NCBI GenBank assembly: GCA_937891135.1
Contig: CALAFB010000006.1
Location: forward strand, 1 to 6,121
Direction of reading: 5' to 3'
Length of the DNA: 6,121 nucleotides
From: an uncultured Elusimicrobium sp.
GTDB lineage: Bacteria; Elusimicrobiota; Elusimicrobia; Elusimicrobiales; Elusimicrobiaceae
Shown here: one piece after another, positions 1 to 4,982 of the stretch
Layout of the letters: the number at the start of each line of letters is the position of its first letter
Numbering within the stretch: position 1 is the first letter of the stretch
The notes under the pieces: generated by a model
Database searches by the model: none
What the model was told of the DNA's origin: nothing
Seen by the model: the letters and a program-made list of their open reading frames with translations, nothing else
Position numbers and translations under genes: made by a program

Positions 1-47
1 CCGCCATTAACGGAGAGCAAGGAATTTATTTGTGCCGTAAAAAAAAC

Positions 48-758
48 TTATTCGACAGTGCCGCCGGTAAGTTTTTGCATTGTCGTATCAAAGCGGTGCA
101 TAAGTTCATTATAAGTTTGGCTGGTGATATCGGGCATTGAGCTATTGCCGGTCATATTGCCCCACTGGACGCCGGCTTGTCTGAAACCTTCTTCAACAGC
201 AGCACGCATTTCTTCAAGTTTTTCGGGGTCGCCGCCTGCAAATGCTTCAGCGAGGCTGAAAATTCTGTCCGAAACTGCGCTAACCGACCAATCTCCGCCT
301 TCAGCAACAGCCTTAGCCGCGTCTTCGGGGTTTGTGGCAACTTCAGGAATTGAAAACAGCGAAGAATCAAAATTTGAAATACCGCCCGCGTCAATCCAGC
401 TTTGCAATTTATCATTATGCTCGGTAAGAACTTGGATCATAAGGTTGAGCATAGTTTGTTCTTGCATTGCCAAATCATCTTGGAGAGCTTGAATTTGCTC
501 TGCGCTGAGACCTTTGGTTTCCTGCGCGCCGATTTCTTCAGTTTCTTCAACTGCGCTTTGCGCTTGAGCTGCCGCCTGTTTTGCTTCGTCGGAAATATCG
601 ACTTCAAAGGCGTTGCCGATTGACGACGTTGCAGATTCGGCTTGTTGTGCAGTGTTTGCATAAGCGCCATACGCAGATTTTGCCGCCGCCGTATTTTTGT
701 TCGCTACGATTTGTCCTAAATTTTGAGTTGCCACATTAGAAATAGTCGTTACATCCAT
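48..758 (-). CDS. Putative flagellar-regulon accessory protein, 236 aa (Negativicutes 'hydrogenase-4 component G'-like / DUF5610-like)
   Basis: Small acidic, Ala/Gln/Glu-rich protein with no cysteine, signal peptide or membrane segment. Residues 1-50 are low in complexity. Residues 53-60 (VDISDEAK) resemble the short 'V-x-[IL]-S-x-E-A' motif seen near the N termini of several flagellar proteins. Residues 85-126 form a long predicted helix ending in a Gly-Gly turn. Residues 157-231 form a helical C-terminal domain (SDRIFSLAEAFAGGDPEKL, then AAVEEGFRQAGVQWG, then TSQTYNELMHRFD). From memory, that last pattern resembles DUF5610-type domains and Negativicutes proteins often labelled 'hydrogenase-4 component G'; I see no basis here for a hydrogenase role. 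The ATG at 758 is well supported: GAAGGAGGG at 766-774 leaves a 7-base spacer. The gene lies 52 bases after the 137-aa gene on the same strand and is probably co-transcribed with it from the sigma-28 promoter at 1271-1297. A motility-linked role is therefore an inference from context; the biochemical function is unknown. Confidence 0.85.
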   Translation of the reverse strand: MDVTTISNVATQNLGQIVANKNTAAAKSAYGAYANTAQQAESATSSIGNAFEVDISDEAKQAAAQAQSAVEETEEIGAQETKGLSAEQIQALQDDLAMQEQTMLNLMIQVLTEHNDKLQSWIDAGGISNFDSSLFSIPEVATNPEDAAKAVAEGGDWSVSAVSDRIFSLAEAFAGGDPEKLEEMRAAVEEGFRQAGVQWGNMTGNSSMPDITSQTYNELMHRFDTTMQKLTGGTVE

Positions 759-765
759 GTTAATA

Positions 766-774
766 CCCTCCTTC
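766..774 (-). promoter_or_regulatory. Strong ribosome binding site for the 236-aa gene
   Basis: Minus-strand GAAGGAGGG lies 7 bases before the ATG at 758. It is a near-complete anti-16S match at ideal distance and fixes the start codon. Confidence 0.85.
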
Positions 775-781
775 GGTAAAT

Positions 782-810
782 AAAAAAACTATGTCAAGGC
801 GCAAGCCCTG
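782..810 (-). terminator. Weak hairpin plus T-run between the two small genes (possible attenuator)
   Basis: On the minus strand, immediately after the TAA at 811-813, CAGGGC (810-805) can pair with GCCTTG (800-795) around a TTGC loop, with one G-U pair. A 6-base gap and a run of seven T (788-782) follow. The stem is short and the T-run is displaced, so at best this gives partial termination. It could lower expression of the downstream 236-aa gene relative to the 137-aa gene. Confidence 0.3.
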
Positions 811-1224
811 TTACAGCATTAATAAATCCATTAAGTTGAAGTGCGGCACATACTTTACATCAATTTTGCCTTCCGGCGTCAATGGAGCGTCATAATCTGG
901 CACCGGCACAAGGTGCGGCTTAATTTTGATTTGCTCGGTAATTTTGCCGTCCTCGTACGTTGTCAGCATAATCGTACCGTCAGGTTTGAAACGTTTAATC
1001 GTCTCGACAGCCGAAATGGAATTTGATTCTTCAACGCTGCCTACATCTTGATTTTGTGTAGTGCTATCATTTTCAAGTTGCGAAATTTGTTGTTGAAGAA
1101 TTTTAGCGTAATCTGAATTGAAACCGGCGGTGGTATTTGCGGAAAAGTTACTGCCGGAATCAGCCGACATTTTCACCATAGCCGAAATTAATTCTGGTGA
1201 AGCTGTGATATTCCACGCACCCAT
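811..1224 (-). CDS. Hypothetical protein, 137 aa, first gene behind a sigma-28 promoter
   Basis: I do not recognise a named family. Residues 1-22 look helical (MGAWNITASPELISAMVKM). Residues 23-70 are Ser/Asn/Gln-rich and probably flexible, with a short helical piece at 38-52. Residues 71-107 form a likely beta-hairpin module (ETIKRFKPDGTIMLTTYEDG, then KITEQIKIKPH). The pattern 'IKRF-x-PDGTI-x-x-T-x-Y-x-DGKI' recalls small hypothetical proteins of flagellated Negativicutes, from memory only. The tail is Pro-rich (PVPDYDAPLTPEGK) and ends in a hydrophobic NLMDLLML. There is no signal peptide or transmembrane helix. The ATG at 1224 is preceded by AGAAGGGG (1233-1240) with an 8-base spacer. Directly upstream is a near-consensus sigma-28 promoter, and the 236-aa gene follows after 52 bases, so the two likely form a small late-flagellar operon. 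Function beyond that is unknown. Confidence 0.8.
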   Translation of the reverse strand: MGAWNITASPELISAMVKMSADSGSNFSANTTAGFNSDYAKILQQQISQLENDSTTQNQDVGSVEESNSISAVETIKRFKPDGTIMLTTYEDGKITEQIKIKPHLVPVPDYDAPLTPEGKIDVKYVPHFNLMDLLML

Positions 1225-1232
1225 AGAAAAAA

Positions 1233-1240
1233 CCCCTTCT
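1233..1240 (-). promoter_or_regulatory. Ribosome binding site for the 137-aa gene
   Basis: Minus-strand AGAAGGGG is 8 bases from the ATG at 1224. It supports this start codon, although it is a variant of the ideal AGGAGG core. Confidence 0.7.
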
Positions 1241-1270
1241 GGACAATTTTGAGCAAATCATTTTAAATAT

Positions 1271-1297
1271 TTATCGGCATTTTTAGTTCATTGCTTA
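1271..1297 (-). promoter_or_regulatory. Sigma-28 (FliA/SigD) flagellar promoter
   Basis: The minus strand carries TAAG (1297-1294), exactly 15 bases (1293-1279), then GCCGATAA (1278-1271). The established sigma-28 consensus is TAAA-N15-GCCGATAA, so the -10 matches at all eight positions and the -35 at three of four, with exact spacing. The -10 lies 46 bases upstream of the ATG at 1224, leaving room for a short leader with the ribosome binding site. The -35 overlaps the last codons of the 1071-aa gene (Ile-Lys-Gln-stop). This is the best evidence that the two downstream genes are late flagellar genes. Confidence 0.7.
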
Positions 1298-1944
1298 ATA
1301 TCTTTTTCTTTGCCAAACCCATTGCGAGACATATCTTTTACTGCTTGATTTACTTGTTTTTGCAATTGCTTTTGTTCTTGTTGAATTGCTTTAATGTGTG
1401 CATGTTGCGCTTTAAATTCAGCTTCACTTAACGGCTTGGCACTTCTGTTTGCCAGTTCCACTTCTTGCTGAATTTGATTTATACGCGTCTGCATACTAAT
1501 CACTTGGTTATATTCTCGCTCTTGGCGCAGTTTGTTTACATCATCCATGTGTAGTTGAGCACGCCGATTGGCTACTGCTTTTTCAGTATCCGTCCATGTA
1601 CTAAGGGCTTGTTGGTAAGATTCGTTAGATACTTCACGAGCCGTTACTTTCCCCGCGTCATCTGCATAGTAGAGTACGGCCCGATTGGGATCTGTGGGGT
1701 GGGCTTCCGCATATACCATGTGATCCAAGTCTAATGCTTGGCGATTTTTCCATGCACTTTGACGCGTAAATGGGACATCCCGCGTAACCAATTTGCCCGA
1801 TTTGTCCGTAAAATAGAGAATGGTATTATTGGGGTTGCGCAAGTCTTGCTCCACAGCCACCAGTTGCTCTGTGCTATCCGATGCAATCATATCGGCAGAA
1901 CCGGCTTTTTTAGGGGTTTGAGGCATCAAAGACCGCTCGGCGTA
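1288..1944 (-). repeat. Third long repeat of the 1071-aa protein, with an extra module
   Basis: It encodes residues 854-1071. It begins YAERSLMP, then carries a degenerate module (QLVAVEQDLRNPNNTILYFT), a conserved module (MVYAEAHPTDPNRAVLYYAD) and the coiled coil, ending at NGFGKEKDIKQ. The DNA is very close to repeat 2 in places: 1421-1469 and 2141-2189 differ at only 2 of 49 bases. Confidence 0.85.
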
Positions 1945-4503
1945 TCGCACAAGTCCCGTAGATTGCGGAGCCGGAGGAACAGGCGGCAATTCGGCGGATT
2001 GTTCAATGGTACTGCGCACCGCCCCTCTAGAGGAAAAACCATTATGAACCATATCATCTATTCCCCGGTTGATTTGCCGTTCTAAATTGTGTTGCTCTTG
2101 CTGTAAGGCCCGCATGCGGGCATGTTCAGCCTTGAACTCAGCTTCACTTAACGGCTCGGCACTTCTGTTTGCCAGTTCCACCTCTTGCTTAATTTGGTTG
2201 ACACGGGTTTGCATTTGAATCATTCGGTCATATTCCCGCTCTTGACGCAGTTTACTTACATCATCGGCATGTAACTGGGCTCTACGTTGCAAAATAGCTT
2301 TATCTACCTCACTCATGGATTGCTCTAACTTTTGATATTGCGCAAGGGGTACTTCCCGCGTGGATATTTTGCCTGCATCATCAGCATAATATAACACCGC
2401 TTTTGTAGGATCAGAAGCATGACGTTCCGCATATACTAATCCATCAGCCCGGTCTGGCATAGTTCCTCGGGGAACAGATTGCCGAGTCGTAGGCATTAAA
2501 GAACGATCTGCATAACGCAAACCGGAAACTCCGCCAGTTTGCATAGAGGTAGCAGGGATCTGCGAACTATGTTCAATCACTTGACGGATCGTTTTTTCAT
2601 TTCCAAAGCCATTACGGGACATATCTTTTACCGTGCGGTTTATTTGAGCTTGTAGGAGTTTTTGTTCCTCTTGGAGTTCACGCATATGCGCTTGCTGGGC
2701 TTTAAATTCCGTTTCACTTAAAGATTTAGTACTGCGATTTGCCCGTTCCACCTCTTGTTTAATTTCATTGAGGCGTTTTTGAATTTTAATGGCCTCATCA
2801 TATTCCCGCTCCTGGCGCAGTTTAGTGATGTCGTCCATATGTAACTGGGCACGACGATTCAAAATTGCTTTGTCTGTTTCGGACATTCCTTGTGTCATTT
2901 GTTTATATTGCGCCAGTGGGATTTCTTTGGTCTTGGTCACATTTCCCATGTCATCTGCGTAATATAATACAGCCGTATTAGGTTGAGAAGGATGTATTTC
3001 AGCATATACCAACCCGTCTGCCCGTTCCGGCAATGTTTTAGCCGGCAATTCAGCTTTAGTTTTAGGAAGCAAAGAACGTTGCGCGTACGGAGTAGGCATT
3101 TGCTTGGCTTGTTCTACCCGCTTAGCAAGCGGACCTGTTACCTGCTGCTGTAACTGTGTAGGAGAAACTGCCGAAGTACCCGGCTCTGCCGCTGGTGTTT
3201 GAGGCTTGACTGCACGTGCAGGAGCACCCGCATTTTCCGTAGCGGAAGCGGCCGCTTGAGAAGGAGCAGGCGCGTTTGCAGAAGGGGCAGGTTGCGTCCC
3301 TGTTTGCGCTTGTATAGTCTGGCGCGGTTGTTGGGCACTTCCCCGCGGCTTTGCGGCTTGCTGGCTTACTTTAGGCTTAGCCGACGAAGTTGCTTTGGGT
3401 GTAGCAGAGGCTTTAACAGGCTGCTTGGCTATGGCTTGCGTACCCGCCTTGGCTTTTTGCACGGATGACGTGCGCGGCAATTTACGGATAAAATTCTTTG
3501 TACCTACCCACGTAGAACGCTGTTTTAAGAAGCGTACCGCATTAGGAATACCCTTTGCAAGTGCAGGCAGCTTTGTAATAACCATATCCAACAATACAAA
3601 CTGTGCCACTACGTCCGCTACGGAAGCGGCCGTTTCCGCCTTAGCATACGTCATATAATCTTGCACTTTTTGTTTATTCTTAACGGGCGGGTCAAACACC
3701 ATATTACGCCGCAAGCCAAACTCGTACGCTTTGCGGTGTACGCGGCGTTGGGTTCCTTCGTTAATATCAAACCAATTTCCTTTATAAAGTAAAGTTATCA
3801 GTTCTTTAGAAGGTATGTTCATAGAATGGTTAATTTGCCGCCAGCCGTCCATAATACCCACCACTACCGGGTAATGCACGTCCGCCGCCATTTGTTCCCC
3901 ATTTTTAGCGTACTGGTTGGCCTGTTGCACTATCTTAGTAGCTAACCGCTTCGCCGCCCCATTTTCGGCACTTTGTTGGCCTAATAATACACCCACATCT
4001 TCCAAGGTGTTAGCATAAGGATATTGAATAGCCGGGGATTGCCACGCCGTAGTAGAAAAACCTTGTTTTTTGGCCTCTTGTTTATCCAAATATAAGAATT
4101 TTTCGTTAATACGGTTTAAGTAACGTCCGTCTTTGCGGCTTGCCTTATAACTATTTTGTGTACTGGATTTAATAGGAGAGTTTATTCCTTCCCACACGTT
4201 ACCTGCCGTACTAGGTATTGTATCATCCGTTAAAAAGCGTTCCAACTTCGCGTATGCGTCTTGCGTACCTAATACACCTAAGGCAACCGTGCCGCCCGTC
4301 ATAATAATCCCGCCGCCGACAGCGTCATATTCGCTCTTCATCAGGCTATATACACCGCTGGCTACTTGTTTACGTTCTTGGTCGTTCTTTGCAATCATAG
4401 CAAGGGCCGCCATTGAACCGAATATAGGAACAGGGGTTGAAACGAATGACGGCGGTGGATATAAAACTACCAATGGCATAAGGCCTAAAAAAAACGTTTT
4501 CAT
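1288..4503 (-). CDS. Large unrecognised repeat protein with coiled coils, 1071 aa
   Basis: I do not recognise the family. Residues 1-21 (MKTFFLGLMPLVVLY, then PPPSF) could be a signal peptide or membrane anchor, with no clear AxA cleavage site. Hydrophobic stretches follow at about 31-38 and 61-79 (Gly-rich) and at 293-310. Residues 80-330 are a unique domain with no catalytic motif I can name. Residues 343-455 are a Pro/Ala/Gln/Thr/Lys-rich, probably disordered linker. From residue 473 to the end are three repeats, each starting YA-[QDE]-RSL-[LM]-P. Each then has a module around VYAE-x-H-x5-AVLYYADD and a charged coiled coil of about 100 residues (RRAQLH-x-DD, KLRQEREY, ANRS, SRNGFG). The third repeat holds an extra degenerate copy of the first module. 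The gene ends at the same point where repeat 1 continues into VIEHSS, so the last unit is short. A TAG codon 15 bases upstream in frame limits the start to this ATG or later ones (M9, M31). No Shine-Dalgarno is visible, so the start is less certain than the ORF. The architecture suggests a secreted, surface or envelope structural protein; this is inference. Confidence 0.85.
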   Translation of the reverse strand: MKTFFLGLMPLVVLYPPPSFVSTPVPIFGSMAALAMIAKNDQERKQVASGVYSLMKSEYDAVGGGIIMTGGTVALGVLGTQDAYAKLERFLTDDTIPSTAGNVWEGINSPIKSSTQNSYKASRKDGRYLNRINEKFLYLDKQEAKKQGFSTTAWQSPAIQYPYANTLEDVGVLLGQQSAENGAAKRLATKIVQQANQYAKNGEQMAADVHYPVVVGIMDGWRQINHSMNIPSKELITLLYKGNWFDINEGTQRRVHRKAYEFGLRRNMVFDPPVKNKQKVQDYMTYAKAETAASVADVVAQFVLLDMVITKLPALAKGIPNAVRFLKQRSTWVGTKNFIRKLPRTSSVQKAKAGTQAIAKQPVKASATPKATSSAKPKVSQQAAKPRGSAQQPRQTIQAQTGTQPAPSANAPAPSQAAASATENAGAPARAVKPQTPAAEPGTSAVSPTQLQQQVTGPLAKRVEQAKQMPTPYAQRSLLPKTKAELPAKTLPERADGLVYAEIHPSQPNTAVLYYADDMGNVTKTKEIPLAQYKQMTQGMSETDKAILNRRAQLHMDDITKLRQEREYDEAIKIQKRLNEIKQEVERANRSTKSLSETEFKAQQAHMRELQEEQKLLQAQINRTVKDMSRNGFGNEKTIRQVIEHSSQIPATSMQTGGVSGLRYADRSLMPTTRQSVPRGTMPDRADGLVYAERHASDPTKAVLYYADDAGKISTREVPLAQYQKLEQSMSEVDKAILQRRAQLHADDVSKLRQEREYDRMIQMQTRVNQIKQEVELANRSAEPLSEAEFKAEHARMRALQQEQHNLERQINRGIDDMVHNGFSSRGAVRSTIEQSAELPPVPPAPQSTGLVRYAERSLMPQTPKKAGSADMIASDSTEQLVAVEQDLRNPNNTILYFTDKSGKLVTRDVPFTRQSAWKNRQALDLDHMVYAEAHPTDPNRAVLYYADDAGKVTAREVSNESYQQALSTWTDTEKAVANRRAQLHMDDVNKLRQEREYNQVISMQTRINQIQQEVELANRSAKPLSEAEFKAQHAHIKAIQQEQKQLQKQVNQAVKDMSRNGFGKEKDIKQ
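1948..2514 (-). repeat. Second long repeat of the 1071-aa protein
   Basis: It encodes residues 664-852, with the order YADRSLMP, LVYAERHASDPTKAVLYYAD, then the coiled coil (LHADDVSKLRQEREYD, VELANRSAEPLSEAEFKAEH). The C-terminal end is more divergent (VHNGFSSRGAV in place of SRNGFGNEKTI). The offset from repeat 1 is 191 residues and to repeat 3 is 190. Confidence 0.85.
2518..3087 (-). repeat. First long repeat of the 1071-aa protein
   Basis: It encodes residues 473-662, with YAQRSLLP, LVYAEIHPSQPNTAVLYYAD, then the coiled coil (LHMDDITKLRQEREYD, VERANRSTKSLSETEFKAQ, KDMSRNGFGNEKTIRQ) and the tail VIEHSSQIPATS leading into repeat 2. Confidence 0.85.
3139..3477 (-). other. Low-complexity Pro/Ala/Gln/Thr/Lys-rich linker coding segment
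   Basis: It covers roughly residues 343-455 of the 1071-aa protein. The composition is almost entirely Ala, Pro, Gln, Ser, Thr and Lys, basic in its first half (KAKAGTQAIAKQPVKASATP), with more Pro/Ala later. It is likely disordered and separates the unique N-terminal domain from the repeats. Confidence 0.7.
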
Positions 4504-4645
4504 AACCGGTATAAGCTATGTACATAATAATGGAAAGTTTAATTGGAACTGTGTCGATTGTAATGAACCGAAAACGGGTTATTGCCAACGATTGTCAGAA
4601 CTCTCAAACGGGCTTATTTCTCAAGCGACGTGTTATTAGCCCCCT

Positions 4646-4682
4646 ACGGAGTACAAATTTATTTGCTGAATTTGTACTCCGT
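4646..4682. repeat. Perfect 14-bp inverted repeat with 9-base loop
   Basis: ACGGAGTACAAATT (4646-4659) is exactly complementary to AATTTGTACTCCGT (4669-4682) around TATTTGCTG. A second, outer pairing is possible between AGCCCC (4638-4643) and GGGGTT (4694-4699). Neither strand has a T-run after the stem, so it is not a standard terminator. It could be a dispersed REP-like palindrome, a recombination or protein-binding site, or a leader structure for the 1071-aa gene. Confidence 0.7.
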
Positions 4683-4696
4683 CATTCTCATTTGGG

Positions 4697-4725
4697 GTTT
4701 CATTCTGCCGAAAGTTAACTATAAT
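4697..4725 (+). promoter_or_regulatory. Possible plus-strand housekeeping promoter
   Basis: A perfect TATAAT lies at 4720-4725. At 17-base spacing upstream is GTTTCA (4697-4702), which matches TTGACA at three of six positions. Transcription would begin near 4732 and reach the hairpin terminator at 4837-4883. The surroundings are very AT-rich, so a chance TATAAT is likely. Confidence 0.3.
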
Positions 4726-4731
4726 TTAATT

Positions 4732-4879
4732 AAATATATCAGTCTAAGTTCCCAGATTACGTATATTTTTGCATCACCACAAATCAGCACCGTGCTACCC
4801 AAACTACACCCACCGTATTTTAGTTTTGAATTATTAGCATAAATCCCCGTTAGGGTTAAACCCCGACGGGGATTTTTTT
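4732..4879 (+). ncRNA. Possible short RNA ending in the intrinsic terminator
   Basis: No plus-strand protein gene explains why the terminator's T-run is best on the plus strand. A transcript of about 148 bases from the TATAAT at 4720-4725 would end there. It would contain no credible ribosome binding site and would run antisense to any 3' extension of the recombinase mRNA. This rests on position alone; I recognise no RNA family. Confidence 0.22.
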
Positions 4880-4883
4880 ATGC
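4837..4883 (+). terminator. Rho-independent terminator, strongest on the plus strand
   Basis: AAATCCCCGT (4841-4850) pairs perfectly with ACGGGGATTT (4866-4875). The 15-base loop has its own GGG/CCC pairing option. A run of seven T (4873-4879) follows on the plus strand. The outer bases GCAT (4837-4840) and ATGC (4880-4883) extend the symmetry, with four extra T in one arm. Read on the minus strand, the hairpin lies about 100 bases after the recombinase stop but is followed only by ATTTATGC, a poorer T-run. It may still act in both directions. Confidence 0.75.
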
Positions 4884-4982
4884 ACCACTGATAGCATACG
4901 TTTTTTGGCGGGTTTGTGCGCGTTTTGATAAATATTCTCGTTTTATGCTGACAAGGGTAGGTAGGAAGTCGTTCACTTACGA

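Larger units (their letters stand above)
4504..4982. other. Non-coding gap between recombinase and repeat-protein genes
   Basis: This is 479 AT-rich bases. Open frames here (for example plus-strand 4518-4718 and 4582-4842) lack ribosome binding sites and look like chance frames running through the inverted repeat. I see no tRNA. The supportable contents are the inverted repeat at 4646-4682, a possible plus-strand promoter at 4697-4725 and the hairpin terminator at 4837-4883. From 4884 to 4982 I see nothing distinctive. No convincing minus-strand promoter for the 1071-aa gene is visible. Confidence 0.6.

Noticed and set aside
1..47. Run of eight T on the minus strand after the 236-aa stop, as a terminator
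   Set aside because: The sequence before it can form only a poor four-pair stem inside the coding end, and the window ends before further context. An ATG at 7-5 has no ribosome binding site.
776..797. Perfect TTGACA (minus strand, 797-792) as a -35 box for the 236-aa gene
   Set aside because: At 16-18 bases downstream there is only the GAAGGAGGG ribosome binding site and no -10-like sequence; the match falls inside the intergenic hairpin region.
1655..2975. YADD motifs in the long protein, as in reverse transcriptase active sites
   Set aside because: The motif occurs three times within a short repeated module, with no surrounding RT motifs (fingers, palm A box). The context VLYYADD-[AM]-G-[KN] differs from RT YADD followed by hydrophobic residues.
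3199..3468. Arg/Cys/Leu-rich plus-strand frames opposite the linker
   Set aside because: They are shadows of the Pro/Ala/Gln-rich coding sequence on the minus strand; the odd composition follows directly from that.
4560..4588. TTGGCA-N17-CATTAC on the minus strand as a promoter for the 1071-aa gene
   Set aside because: The -10 matches TATAAT at only three of six bases; several equally weak pairs exist in this AT-rich stretch.
4785..4796. AGCAC-C-GTGCT dyad as an operator
   Set aside because: Five-base arms are too short to separate from chance, and there is no clear promoter overlapping it.
4518..4842. Plus-strand open frames in the gap (66 and 86 codons), the second ending at the terminator
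   Set aside because: They have no ribosome binding site, one starts at TTG, composition is chance-like, and both read through the perfect inverted repeat. The stop next to the hairpin is probably coincidence.
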